Positions 8,662-17,836 of a stretch of 44,824 nt of DNA are shown here, in pieces. The position numbers and the translations under genes are program-made. The number at the start of each line of letters is the position of its first letter. Within the stretch, counting starts at the first letter, position 1. This stretch comes from Brevinematales bacterium (GTDB lineage Bacteria; Spirochaetota; Brevinematia; Brevinematales; JAOACQ01): positions 1 through 44,824 of the forward strand of contig JAGVOW010000007.1 of assembly GCA_020052515.1 (NCBI GenBank), in the 5' to 3' direction. The notes beneath the pieces were generated by a model. That model had not been told where the DNA came from, did not search any database, and saw nothing but the letters and a program-made list of their open reading frames with translations.

Positions 8662-8754
8662 ATGGCAAAAAATAATCGCTTATTTCGCCGCATCGTTTGG
8701 GGTATGTTAAGTAATTCTTCGATTGATATAAATGAAATCATATGCTATAATTAA
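8662..8754 (+). CDS. Possible 30-residue small protein
   Basis: ATG at 8662 opens a 30-codon frame (begins MAKNNRLFRRIVWGML) ending in TAA at 8752-8754. It has an excellent GGGGGAG ribosome binding site and a promoter with 17-nt spacing upstream. The N-terminal half is basic and amphipathic. The 3' end carries a second promoter that serves the M50 gene. It could be a real small protein, a leader peptide, or the stub of a gene whose remainder was lost. No homology is claimed. Confidence 0.4.
   Translation: MAKNNRLFRRIVWGMLSNSSIDINEIICYN
8723..8751 (+). promoter_or_regulatory. Sigma70-type promoter of the M50-TPR operon
   Basis: TTGATA (8723-8728) and TATAAT (8746-8751) are separated by 17 nt. 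Transcription would start near 8758, giving a leader of about 22 nt before the ATG at 8781. Confidence 0.75.
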
Positions 8755-8780
8755 GAATCAACAGCAAAAACGGGGAAAAG

Positions 8781-9434
8781 ATGTTTGATTTTTCGCTTCC
8801 AGATATTATTTCAATCGTAGTTATTATTGCCGGTGTGTTTTACAGCATCATCCTGCATGAAATCGCGCATGGTTTAGCCGCGTATTCTTTTGGGGATGAG
8901 ACAGCAAAGCGCAATGGAAGAATATCTCTTAATCCATTTCCGCACATCGATATTCTGGGCAGCATAATTGTCCCAATCGCCGGATATTTTTTGGGTGGTT
9001 TCGTATTCGGTTGGGCTAAACCCGTACCTATTAACCCCAATAATTTTAAAAATATAAAGCTAGGGGAAATTGTTGTTTCCTTAGCGGGTGTTTTTGTAAA
9101 TTTTTCTATATTTATTTTGCTTTTATTAGTAATAAAATTCGCTGAATTAAACGATCAAAGCGTTAGAATTCTATTAAAAATAGCGCAAATTAATTTTGGC
9201 CTCTTCTATTTTAATTTATTGCCTATTCCGCCGCTAGACGGTTATCATTTTCTAGCCAATATTCTGCCGTCATCGGCCTCATATAATATGCAAAAGATAA
9301 CTGCCGGAAGGGAAATAGTATTTCTGATGATATTATTAGCGCTCATGAATTCTCCAATAGGAAGGTTTATTTATCTGCCCGCTAATTTATTACACAATTC
9401 TATAATTGGATTGTTATTTGGAACGGCAATATGA
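8781..9434 (+). CDS. M50 family (site-2-protease-like) membrane peptidase
   Basis: A 217-residue membrane zinc protease. The metal-binding HEIAH is at residues 26-30 in the first helix, and the second metal ligand motif NLLPIPPLDG ends at about residue 154. These are the two signatures of the S2P/M50 family, which cuts substrates inside the membrane. The small size without PDZ or CBS domain matches the minimal Rhomboid-sized M50B group. Substrate unknown. It overlaps by 4 nt the following secreted TPR gene, so the two are translationally coupled. Confidence 0.9.
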   Translation: MFDFSLPDIISIVVIIAGVFYSIILHEIAHGLAAYSFGDETAKRNGRISLNPFPHIDILGSIIVPIAGYFLGGFVFGWAKPVPINPNNFKNIKLGEIVVSLAGVFVNFSIFILLLLVIKFAELNDQSVRILLKIAQINFGLFYFNLLPIPPLDGYHFLANILPSSASYNMQKITAGREIVFLMILLALMNSPIGRFIYLPANLLHNSIIGLLFGTAI

Positions 9435-11335
9435 AAAGACTTCTTTTTTTATTGATGCTTTTCTTGCTCACAAACTCTGTTTTCGCAAAGACAATCAAAG
9501 AGCTAAAAGAAGAGCAGGCAAGGGAAATTTACTTTGATAGTGTCAATCTGGCGTTTGACGGATATTATGACCAGGCAATTGAAAGCTTTGAGTTTTTAAT
9601 ATCAAAGGGTGTGAAGGACAAGTACCTTTATTATTCTCTTTTAGATACTTTAGTGTCAAAAATAGCTTCATTCCAGATAGCAGGAAATCCAGAAACTAAC
9701 TTTGTAAAGGAATATTTAACAAAAGGAAAAGAGAGGGCAAAAGAAGCCAATCTGCTCTACCCTGAAGACAAGAAAATCCTCTACCGTTATGCTGAATTTT
9801 TAAGAGATTTAGCTGAGTATCAAGACTTTTATAAAGTTCTTCAAAAAATATTAGACATCGATCCTCAAGACATTTACGCCAATTATTTTTTTGGGGCCTA
9901 TTATCTTTATTACAAGGAATTCAATAAAGCCATTCCCTATTTCCAGAAAGTGATTTTAACTCAAACTTCCCAGAAAGATTTTGAGATGAAAGCTATTTAC
10001 CGCTCTTATTTTGAATTGGGAAATATCGCCCTTTATCAGCAAAATTATTCTCTTGCCGCTTTCTATTATGAAAAGGCTAAAAATATTTACCGTCAGGACT
10101 ACGAGCTTATTAAAGCGCTCGCCTTCACTTACGCAAAGCTGATCGATGCGGAAAAATCGATTGAAAGTTTCAAATCAATTCCTGAAATGGCTTACAATTT
10201 AGATGTTGTAAATGGCTATGCCGGAGTTTTATTTTACAAAGGCCTTTCGGATTGGAAAATTTTGGTAAAAAACTACGGTGAAGAATCTGTTTTCCTTCAA
10301 GCGCTGGAACTATACGAAGATCATCATTACAGCAATTCTATCGAAAAAACTTTAGAGCATATCGAAACAAATAAATTCGGAGACTTTTACACCTATTACT
10401 TGCTCTACTTAAACTACCAGGCTCTAGGAGACTCAAACAAAATGCTTCAGCAAGCGTTTTTGCTGGGCAACGCGGCAAAAGAGTCCGGAAAAACAGAGCT
10501 GGCTATTGAATATTACATGCAGGTTCAAAACAACAGCAACTCCCAGCCAGATATTTATTGGCTGATCGGTTCCCTTTACGACGATAAAAGTAATTATAAA
10601 GACGCCGCCGCGTATTATGAATTGTACATTAGCTTTCTGGAAAGTAGAGAATACAGGCTTTCTGCCCTTGTCCGGCTTTCTTATGTCTACTATAAAATGG
10701 GATATCTGAAGAAATCGGAAGCGGCCATACAAAGTGCCAAAAAATCTGCCTTAACCAAAAACGACCTCTTTCAAGTCTATTTTTATTCTGGCCTCGCGAA
10801 TCTGGAAATAAAAAATCACAAAAAGGCAATTAAGGATTTTCAAGAAGCGTTAAAAACAAAAAAAGAAACCCCCAGGATTTATTACTTTCTGGCTGTCGCG
10901 AATTACGAAACAAAAAACAATAAAAAAGCCATGTATTACCTGGAAAGCGCCAGAAAATCCGAAAAAAACATGCCTGAAATAAACAACCTGCTGGCTTATC
11001 TTTATTCATTAGAAAAAATCCATTTGAACAAAGCCTTAGAATTAATCCAGCAAGCCATTATCTACAGTCCCGATAATACAGCTTACCTGGATACACTCGG
11101 CTGGATTTATTTTCAAAAATCAGAGTATAAAAAAGCGATGGAAGTATTTGAAAAGGTAATTGCTTTATTAGAGCGGCTAAACTCTTTAGAAGAAATGGAT
11201 GAAATTTATTATCACATCGGTATGACTTATGAGAAAACAGGAAAGAAAGAAGAGGCGGAGAGATATTATCTTGCCGGATATAAAATCAATCCAAAAAACA
11301 CCCTTTTGAAATTAAAGACTCAAGATTTGCGGTGA
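9431..11335 (+). CDS. Secreted or periplasmic TPR protein
   Basis: A 634-residue protein with a signal peptide (MKRLLFLLMLFLLTNSVFA) followed by TPR-type helical pairs over the full length; the clearest units lie in the C-terminal half (for example NPKNT, ALELIQQAIIYSPDNTAYLDTLGW and YYHIGMTYEKTGKKEEAERYY regions). TPR proteins act as scaffolds for other proteins. Coupling to the M50 protease suggests a membrane-side adaptor or substrate, as inference. Its 3' end overlaps the next convergent gene by 16 nt. Confidence 0.85.
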   Translation: MKRLLFLLMLFLLTNSVFAKTIKELKEEQAREIYFDSVNLAFDGYYDQAIESFEFLISKGVKDKYLYYSLLDTLVSKIASFQIAGNPETNFVKEYLTKGKERAKEANLLYPEDKKILYRYAEFLRDLAEYQDFYKVLQKILDIDPQDIYANYFFGAYYLYYKEFNKAIPYFQKVILTQTSQKDFEMKAIYRSYFELGNIALYQQNYSLAAFYYEKAKNIYRQDYELIKALAFTYAKLIDAEKSIESFKSIPEMAYNLDVVNGYAGVLFYKGLSDWKILVKNYGEESVFLQALELYEDHHYSNSIEKTLEHIETNKFGDFYTYYLLYLNYQALGDSNKMLQQAFLLGNAAKESGKTELAIEYYMQVQNNSNSQPDIYWLIGSLYDDKSNYKDAAAYYELYISFLESREYRLSALVRLSYVYYKMGYLKKSEAAIQSAKKSALTKNDLFQVYFYSGLANLEIKNHKKAIKDFQEALKTKKETPRIYYFLAVANYETKNNKKAMYYLESARKSEKNMPEINNLLAYLYSLEKIHLNKALELIQQAIIYSPDNTAYLDTLGWIYFQKSEYKKAMEVFEKVIALLERLNSLEEMDEIYYHIGMTYEKTGKKEEAERYYLAGYKINPKNTLLKLKTQDLR

Positions 11336-11502
11336 ATAAAAGCAAAAACAACGCTTCCGGCGCCCATCAAAAACAGCAGAAATAAAACCAAAACAGGATG
11401 CACCTCATCCGCGAAGGGATTCCCCAGAACAGCTTGATAGATGGTAAAAAAAAGCATAATGAGTGTAAAAAGAATCAAAACTACTTTTACGCTTATTTTC
11501 AT
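11320..11502 (-). CDS. Small two-helix membrane protein
   Basis: A 60-residue protein with two hydrophobic helices (about 3-24 and 36-57) joined by a short acidic loop. No family is recognised. It is the last gene of a minus-strand cluster: its start overlaps the stop of the TPR-Mrr gene by 4 nt, which is the main reason to accept it. It also overlaps the 3' end of the convergent TPR gene. Confidence 0.6.
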   Translation of the reverse strand: MKISVKVVLILFTLIMLFFTIYQAVLGNPFADEVHPVLVLFLLFLMGAGSVVFAFIHRKS

Positions 11503-12869
11503 TCCTGCGGCCCTTTCTGTTTGAAAACATTGGTAAGCCTCTGCCTATCATATAAATCAACCGGCCTATTTTCCGAATAACGTATAGCCTGGGGAGTAAA
11601 TTTACCAGTACAAACATAAATTGCCCGTATACCATGGATAAGCTTCAAATTTTCGACCAGTTTAGCGACCTGGTCTTCATTTACATCTTCATTGTCACGT
11701 GAAATTTTAATGAGGACTTTTCCGCCCCTGACATTTCTCCGCTTTACGCTCCTTTCCATGCCGATGACCTCAATATTATCATCATCAATCATCTGGCTTT
11801 CCAGCGTTTCATAACCGAGCGTTCTCAAAAGATTCTGGCTGATGATTTCAAAAGTAGTTGGTGTAGAAGTCAGCAAATCTTTTAGTTTATCATCCACACG
11901 CAAATCTTCGTATTGAGCCAGCTTCGCCTGTATATCCTGATAATTCGGGCGAATTTGCGCCACTTTTTCCCACTGCTCTACCGCCTCCACCAAACGTCTT
12001 TCCCGTTCATACGTCAAACCCAGCGTATAACGAATGGCAATAGTGGTATTGTTCTCCTCAGAAGAATATTTAAGAGCCCTTTCAAAATCGGATTTTGCCC
12101 CTTCCAGCTCCCCTACCTCCAATTTACAAAGCCCCTTCTGAAAGATGGTTCTGATCTTCAACTGGTTATCGGTTGTCTGCTCCGCGATTTCAAACTCCTG
12201 CACCGCTTTACCAAAGCTGTTTGAAGCTTTCAATATCAGGCCGATATAATAATGCGACTCGGTATTGCGCGGATCCAGTTTTACGCAGTTGCTGAAAGCA
12301 GCCAGGGCCTCGTTGCTTTTGGAAAGCTCATAATAAATTTTTCCCATCAGGAAGAAAATCTCCGCGTTGCTTTTCCCAGCTTTCAAGGCTTTATCTAAAT
12401 AAGCCAGAGCCTGCTCGCGCATCCCGCGCTGATAAAAAATACTTCCAATTTGAAAAAGATAATCCGAGTTATGCGGTTCAAGCTTTGACAGAACCACATA
12501 TTCTTTCTGAGCTTCCTCCAACTGGCCGAATTTCTGATAGATTTCAGCTAAACGCTTGCGAATGACTCTCTCGGTAGCGTTGTTGGAAAATCTGCCTGAA
12601 CTCAAAACCTGTTTGTATTCAACCATAGCAATATCAAAATTATTATTAAAAAAATAAGCCTCGGCTAAATAGAGATGCGCTAATGGGTTTTTATCATCTT
12701 TCTTCATCAGCGCATTTAAAGCGCTGATAGCTTGTTCATACTTTCCGGATTCCAGCAAGCCTTTAATCGAATCCAGACGGTGCGGATTGACAAAATTCTG
12801 CATAAGATAAAGAAATCCCAAAGAAACTACCAACAGCACCAGACCGCTCATGATTATCATTTCTATCAT
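11499..12869 (-). CDS. Membrane-anchored TPR protein with Mrr-like nuclease domain
   Basis: A 456-residue protein: N-terminal helix at about 5-25, TPR repeats to about residue 320, then a C-terminal domain (about 335-456) with the layout of an Mrr-type restriction endonuclease fold (TTFEIISQNLLRTLGYETL, then GGKVLIKISR, then ICTG-like CTGKFTPQAI). In Mrr enzymes the core strand ends in QxK. Here the aligned residues read KxS, and the upstream Asp position is NIE, so cleavage activity is doubtful. It is part of the TPR cluster between two TPR or membrane genes. The domain assignment is from pattern recognition. Confidence 0.8.
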   Translation of the reverse strand: MIEMIIMSGLVLLVVSLGFLYLMQNFVNPHRLDSIKGLLESGKYEQAISALNALMKKDDKNPLAHLYLAEAYFFNNNFDIAMVEYKQVLSSGRFSNNATERVIRKRLAEIYQKFGQLEEAQKEYVVLSKLEPHNSDYLFQIGSIFYQRGMREQALAYLDKALKAGKSNAEIFFLMGKIYYELSKSNEALAAFSNCVKLDPRNTESHYYIGLILKASNSFGKAVQEFEIAEQTTDNQLKIRTIFQKGLCKLEVGELEGAKSDFERALKYSSEENNTTIAIRYTLGLTYERERRLVEAVEQWEKVAQIRPNYQDIQAKLAQYEDLRVDDKLKDLLTSTPTTFEIISQNLLRTLGYETLESQMIDDDNIEVIGMERSVKRRNVRGGKVLIKISRDNEDVNEDQVAKLVENLKLIHGIRAIYVCTGKFTPQAIRYSENRPVDLYDRQRLTNVFKQKGPQE

Positions 12870-12893
12870 CTCTTTCTCCCTTGCTTATTTTCC

Positions 12894-14675
12894 TTACAAC
12901 CCGGAAAGATAACTATCCACCGTCGACATATTTTTATAGTCAGAAAATTTCCTTTTCAATTCACTCAAAATTTCTTTGGCATTGTCATTCTGGCCCATTT
13001 TTATATAGCTCTCCGCCAGACGAAGATATACATCCGGATTCTTCCCTTCTAATTTTTTTGCCTTTTCATACTGGGCAGCCGCGTTATTAAAATCCTTGTT
13101 CTTAAAATATATATCGGCTAAAGCCGTCATTGTCTCAATATCGGTAGGATTGATATCAAGCGCCTTTTTGTAGGAGGAAATGGCGTCATCAAAAATCTCA
13201 GTTTTTACATACGCGTCTCCCATACCTTTATAAGCAACTTCAGAATTTGGGCTCAAATCCAGCGCCTTTTTAAAGCTTTTTAAAGCCTTATCATAATTTT
13301 CCTGCTTCAAGTAAAGGTACCCCAGCCCATTGTAAACATCGGAATCGTTTTTGTTGATCTGCAAAGCTTTGTTGTAAGATTCCTCAGCCTGAGAAAATTT
13401 CTTCATCTCAAGGTAACTATTGCCCATATTGGCGTAGGCATCGTAAAAATCGGGCTTGGTGTCAATCGATTCTTGATAGTACTTTACGGCCTCAGCGTTA
13501 TTATCATTCGCAGAGAGCATCCGCGCGTAATTATAAGAAGCAAAATAATTATCTTTATTCAATAAGTATGCCTTTTTATAAGCAGCAAGCGCGTCCTTCT
13601 TTTTGCCATTTTCCTCATAGGCGCTTCCCAGTTTCACATAAGCCTTGTCATTCGAAGGATCTATCTCCACGCTTTTTTCAAAGAACTTTTCCGCTTTTTC
13701 AAAAAGCCTGTTATTATAATAAATCTGCCCAATATTCACAAGGGCTTTTGCGTTAGAAGGGTCTTTTTTGATAGTGTCCTGAAAGCTTTTCAGAGCATTG
13801 TTATCATCACTAAGCGCGGAATAAGTAAGCCCAAGGTTGTAGTATGCTTTAACATATTCAGCATCCAGCGATATGCATTTCTGGAATTCCTGCTTGGCTT
13901 CCTTGTACAATTTTTTCATATAATAGATCACACCCATTAAAAAATGAGCATCCGCATTATCATAGCTTCCACTCGTAGCGTCTTTCAACTCCGAAAGCGA
14001 TTCATCATACATCTTTTTATCAAACAAAATTTTTCCCGTCGTATAATGCGCGACACCGTTATTCGGGTCTTTCTTCAATGCCTCTCTGCTTTTTTCAATC
14101 GCGTTTTGAATATTATTCATTTTATAATGAGTCAAACCCTGATACCCATCCGCGTCGGCATTGGCATTGTCCAACTTTTCAGCCGTGGTAAACTCTCCCA
14201 TCGCTTCTTTATTCCCACTGTTATCCAGATACTTTTTGCCTTTTTCTATGTGCTGCTTCGCTTGATCTTCTTTGCTCAATCCCGGCTGAATTTTTACAGG
14301 CTCTACCTTAGTCTTTGGCTTGTTTTTTTGTGTTTTTTCGGGAGTTTCCAGAGTTGGTTCCTCTAGCGGCTTTTTCTGAGCCAATTTGTCCCTTTCTTCT
14401 TTTGCGTTCTTGAGCCGCATAATCTTCTGGCGGAGTTCATCAATCCGTAAATCTTTCGGGTTCTCGAGATAGGCTTTATCCAGATAATCCAGAGCCCTAT
14501 CGTAAGATCCATTCTGAGTGTATTCATCAGCTAAAGCCAGGTACTTTTCAATATTTCCCTGACGCGTCTGGTTATAAAGAATAAATCCAGCGGGGACAGA
14601 CACTGCTAATAGGCCAATTAAAAGCCAGAGCAAACCCAGTTTATTCGGCTTCTTTTGCGGCTTTTTCTTTACCAT
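12894..14675 (-). CDS. Membrane-anchored TPR protein
   Basis: A 593-residue protein: a very basic cytoplasmic N-terminus (KKKPQKKPNK), one helix at about residues 13-33, a charged Lys/Pro/Glu-rich linker, then about 13 canonical TPR units (for example KALQINKNDSDVYNGLGYLY). The array faces the periplasm if the anchor is N-in. Such arrays bind peptides or other TPR proteins. It is spaced 10 nt from the upstream TPR gene and 24 nt from the downstream one, so it belongs to the same operon. Confidence 0.85.
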   Translation of the reverse strand: MVKKKPQKKPNKLGLLWLLIGLLAVSVPAGFILYNQTRQGNIEKYLALADEYTQNGSYDRALDYLDKAYLENPKDLRIDELRQKIMRLKNAKEERDKLAQKKPLEEPTLETPEKTQKNKPKTKVEPVKIQPGLSKEDQAKQHIEKGKKYLDNSGNKEAMGEFTTAEKLDNANADADGYQGLTHYKMNNIQNAIEKSREALKKDPNNGVAHYTTGKILFDKKMYDESLSELKDATSGSYDNADAHFLMGVIYYMKKLYKEAKQEFQKCISLDAEYVKAYYNLGLTYSALSDDNNALKSFQDTIKKDPSNAKALVNIGQIYYNNRLFEKAEKFFEKSVEIDPSNDKAYVKLGSAYEENGKKKDALAAYKKAYLLNKDNYFASYNYARMLSANDNNAEAVKYYQESIDTKPDFYDAYANMGNSYLEMKKFSQAEESYNKALQINKNDSDVYNGLGYLYLKQENYDKALKSFKKALDLSPNSEVAYKGMGDAYVKTEIFDDAISSYKKALDINPTDIETMTALADIYFKNKDFNNAAAQYEKAKKLEGKNPDVYLRLAESYIKMGQNDNAKEILSELKRKFSDYKNMSTVDSYLSGL

Positions 14676-14685
14676 GATCCCCTCC

Positions 14686-15396
14686 TTATTTTTCGATGTC
14701 TTCCAGAGCTTGATCCGACAATTTTCCTTTATCGGAAGGTTTTACATCACTCAAAACGCCTTCTATATCAATAAGCGGTTGAACATTCGGCAAAGGAGGC
14801 TTTTCCGTATTGGTTTTTGGCGCACTTCCATCCGGAACCAGCTGGTAACGGTCAAAATTAAAATTTGAGGATTTAAGTATATCCAGTGCCTTCCGAATAT
14901 TGCCGCTTTCTCTTCCGTTAGGTGCCAGAGTTAAATAGGTTTCCCACTCTTTAATCGTACTGTCTTTGTTGCGCAAGAGATAAAAGGCATTGCCTTTCAG
15001 CCAGTACACTTCATTTAATTTATTATTGACTTCATAAGCCTGATTAAAAAAATCAATAGATTTCAAATACTCTTTTTTTAAATAACTGACATAAGCCCGG
15101 TTAAACTGCACCATTCCCTGAAAGTCAGCAGAAGAGGAAGCTTCCTCCGCATATTTATATTGCTCAAGTGCTTTATCGTAGTTTTCATTTGCCACATAAG
15201 AATTACCCAGGTAAAAAAACAAATTCGCATCCTGATAACCAAGCTCCAGGGCTTTCCGGAAGCTTCCTATAGCCAGAAGAAATTTTTTTTCCAGATAATA
15301 TTCCCTGCCTTTCTTATAAAAACTCTCTCCTTCCCCAGTTTGACAAAACAATGCAAAAGGAACCAGTATAAAAAAAAACACTATTAATCGTCTCAT
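14686..15396 (-). CDS. Secreted TPR protein
   Basis: A 236-residue protein with a signal peptide (MRRLIVFFFILVPFALFC) and three to five TPR units, then a Pro- and Asp-rich tail. The Cys after ALF is close to a lipobox, but Phe at the -1 position is atypical, so lipidation is uncertain. It is 57 nt downstream of the coiled-coil protein gene and 10 nt upstream of the next TPR gene. Confidence 0.75.
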   Translation of the reverse strand: MRRLIVFFFILVPFALFCQTGEGESFYKKGREYYLEKKFLLAIGSFRKALELGYQDANLFFYLGNSYVANENYDKALEQYKYAEEASSSADFQGMVQFNRAYVSYLKKEYLKSIDFFNQAYEVNNKLNEVYWLKGNAFYLLRNKDSTIKEWETYLTLAPNGRESGNIRKALDILKSSNFNFDRYQLVPDGSAPKTNTEKPPLPNVQPLIDIEGVLSDVKPSDKGKLSDQALEDIEK

Positions 15397-15453
15397 AACA
15401 TTCCTAAAACTCTATTGATTATATTAAAAAGAATTAATAAAAATATCTATAAT

Positions 15454-16986
15454 TCATTTCAATTTATTTTCTAAATTTTCCGCCGCTTTTCGAATTTCCT
15501 CAAGTTTATCCGGGGGAAGCTGTCCAAAATCCGCAGAAAAGCCCATTAAAGTCTCAATGAGCATAATCTTTTTATCCAGGTCAGCTATAGCTTTATCCAT
15601 CTCCTGAACTTTTGGGTTCTTTCCTTTCTGACTGAAACGAGGTTTTTCTATAATGTTAGTTACTTCTTTCTCCTTCTGTTGCAGAAGATTCTCGTAATAT
15701 CCTTTCAGTAAGTCCAATTTTTGATTGTATTCCTTCTGATTTTCTTCCAGCTTTTTTTTCAGCTCTTCTGTATCTTTGTTTGTTTGGACAATGGCCACAT
15801 TAATTTCTGGTTTATAAAAATTGGTTTCTACTTCTCTGGCTACTGTCGCATTACTTATGAAATTATTAGTATTTGTGGCCGGGCGGCTCACAGAAGGCGG
15901 ATAATTTCGTGCCGCTAAAAGCCGGTCTACAGCCTCTTCCAGGCCTTCCGCAAAACCGCTTTTTTGTCCTTTTTCGTTTGTAGAAAAACGGGAACCATTA
16001 ATCAGGACATCCATTTTATCGAGAAGTTGATTCATTTTTTCAAATAAGCCTACCTCCGCTTGTACTAATCCATAAGGCGCTCCGCTCAACTGTACAGCGC
16101 TGACAGACGACGGATTGGTCTCTAAACTTTTCGGCAAAACAGAAACGGGTTCAAAAAGCTTCAGCGGCAGAGAAAGTTTAGAGCTTGAAAGAACCGTCCC
16201 CAGAGCAATTTGTTCCATGGTTTTAATGGTTATCTCATTATAGCACACCGCTACAGAACCATCAGGATTAGAAAACTGGTTATAGCGAAATTTTGCGAGC
16301 GGCTCAACAGAATAAGAAAAATCTTTTTCATCCAATTTTTTCCAATTTCCTAAAATTACCATATCTGGCCTGAGCTCGTTGCAGGCCGGATAAATATAAA
16401 GCCCCTCTCCAAAAGACAGATTTTCGGCATCCATCATCCCGCTGAACAGGAAACCGGGAATCAGCTGATCTTTGAAAATCCGGTCATACTCTATTTTTTC
16501 ACCACCCATCGTATAAAGATAAACTTTTTTATTGGCTTCGTCGTAAACGGTATCAAAAAGAAACCGCACTCCAGCCCGGATAGGACGGACGTCTTTATTA
16601 TTAATGGATACCACGCAAACAATAGAATCATAATCATTCTGCGAAAGATTGGTGAGGATAAAGGAAATTTTAAAACCGGTATTTCCTTTTCTAAATTCCC
16701 CAGAAATTCTATTGTTTTCTACTTGCAAAGGCTTGTCAAAAGGCACTTCGTCTAAACGAAAAGACTTCCCTTCCAATAAAATGCTGACATAAGAAGCCGG
16801 AGGAGCATCGTAAAACAAAAGGTTTTTTAACCTCTTTGAAGGATTGGGGTTTTCCAGATAAAAATGAGAACTCTTCTCATCTAAATAGAAAGCAATTTTT
16901 TTTCCATAAAGGGAAAGAAAATCACCAAATAAAAATGAATGCCCCAGGATAAAAAATGTTAATAAAAGAAATATCAAGCGCTTCAT
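15454..16986 (-). CDS. Secreted beta-rich protein with C-terminal coiled coil
   Basis: A 510-residue protein of unknown family. It has a signal peptide (residues 1-21), an N-terminal region of about 250 residues that reads as mostly beta strand (many alternating hydrophobics, FRLDEVPFDKPLQVEN and similar), a low-complexity linker, and a long charged coiled coil from about 395 to the end. The coiled coil suggests oligomerisation or a rod. Its start overlaps the stop of the upstream YbgF/BamD-like gene by 4 nt, so the two are coupled. Confidence 0.7.
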   Translation of the reverse strand: MKRLIFLLLTFFILGHSFLFGDFLSLYGKKIAFYLDEKSSHFYLENPNPSKRLKNLLFYDAPPASYVSILLEGKSFRLDEVPFDKPLQVENNRISGEFRKGNTGFKISFILTNLSQNDYDSIVCVVSINNKDVRPIRAGVRFLFDTVYDEANKKVYLYTMGGEKIEYDRIFKDQLIPGFLFSGMMDAENLSFGEGLYIYPACNELRPDMVILGNWKKLDEKDFSYSVEPLAKFRYNQFSNPDGSVAVCYNEITIKTMEQIALGTVLSSSKLSLPLKLFEPVSVLPKSLETNPSSVSAVQLSGAPYGLVQAEVGLFEKMNQLLDKMDVLINGSRFSTNEKGQKSGFAEGLEEAVDRLLAARNYPPSVSRPATNTNNFISNATVAREVETNFYKPEINVAIVQTNKDTEELKKKLEENQKEYNQKLDLLKGYYENLLQQKEKEVTNIIEKPRFSQKGKNPKVQEMDKAIADLDKKIMLIETLMGFSADFGQLPPDKLEEIRKAAENLENKLK

Positions 16987-17798
16987 TTTTTCTCCTCAAC
17001 ATCTATAGATGGTTCCTCGTTTGTTTCTTGAATCCATTTGTTTTTCTCTTGAATAGCCTTTTCTTTCAATTCCAGAAGCTTTGCTTTCAGTTCTATCAAT
17101 TCCTGATAGCGCTCTACCTCCGCAAGCCGTTTTTTACTTTCCTGCATTTCTTCTTCCCCTGCCAGGGCATTTGTGTCCGTTTGAACACCTTGATTAGAAA
17201 TCATATTGGTCAAAGCTCCAGTTTCCAGCTCTTCTAAAACAACTATATTGAGATTTGTGATCTTAATTTTTTCCGCCGCCTCTTGATAATAACGGCTTTC
17301 TTTAAAATGAAGCACAATATACTCATAAAGCTTCCCGGCTTCTTTAGGCATATTTAAAGCCTCATAAGAATGCGCCGCGTAATAAAAAGATGCTGGCCGC
17401 GCGGGCGAATTCGTGAAGCGGAGCGCAAAATCTAAAAAAGAGGCGGCAGAATGGGTATAATCTTTCAGATGATAATAGCTCTCTCCTATTCCAAAGAGCA
17501 ACTGCCGTTTTTCCAAATCATTCCCGTTTCTTTCTTCCAATTCCAGAAAGCTTTCCAGTGCCTTTTTGTGATTTCCCAGAGCAAAAGCTGATTTGCCAAG
17601 ATAATAAAGCGCTTTATTAAAAAACAGGGAAACATGGTATTTTGAAGTAAATTCGGAAAATTCGGAAAAGCTCTGCTTGTAATTTTTCTGTTCGTAGAGT
17701 TTTTGTGCAAACCGGAATTTCGCTTCATCAATTTCAATAGAAAAGACTGTGCCAGATAAAAACAAGGAAAGAATTAAAAAAATAATAACCCTTTGCAT
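16983..17798 (-). CDS. Periplasmic TPR protein, YbgF/BamD-like, first gene of cluster
   Basis: A 271-residue protein with a signal peptide (residues 1-20), about four TPR units with the Tol-Pal YbgF/CpoB or BamD spacing (YYLGKSAFALGNHKKALESF, FYYAAHSYEALNMPKEAGKLY), and a coiled-coil tail rich in Glu and Lys. It opens the six-gene minus cluster. Its ribosome binding site AGGAG is part of a 32-nt hairpin leader (17805-17836) that is also found in front of the sugar dehydratase gene at 31597. Confidence 0.75.
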   Translation of the reverse strand: MQRVIIFLILSLFLSGTVFSIEIDEAKFRFAQKLYEQKNYKQSFSEFSEFTSKYHVSLFFNKALYYLGKSAFALGNHKKALESFLELEERNGNDLEKRQLLFGIGESYYHLKDYTHSAASFLDFALRFTNSPARPASFYYAAHSYEALNMPKEAGKLYEYIVLHFKESRYYQEAAEKIKITNLNIVVLEELETGALTNMISNQGVQTDTNALAGEEEMQESKKRLAEVERYQELIELKAKLLELKEKAIQEKNKWIQETNEEPSIDVEEKK

Positions 17799-17804
17799 TC
17801 CACA

Positions 17805-17836
17805 CTCCTATGAGAAAAATTGCTGCGCAATTTTTC
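17805..17836 (-). promoter_or_regulatory. Hairpin-plus-RBS leader element, copy 1
   Basis: Minus strand: AAAAATTGC, a 3-nt loop, GCAATTTTT, then CTCATAGGAG containing the ribosome binding site, 6 nt before the ATG at 17798. The same 32 nt recurs at 31559-31590 with four differences, three of them in the loop and one that keeps pairing as G-U. Confidence 0.65.
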
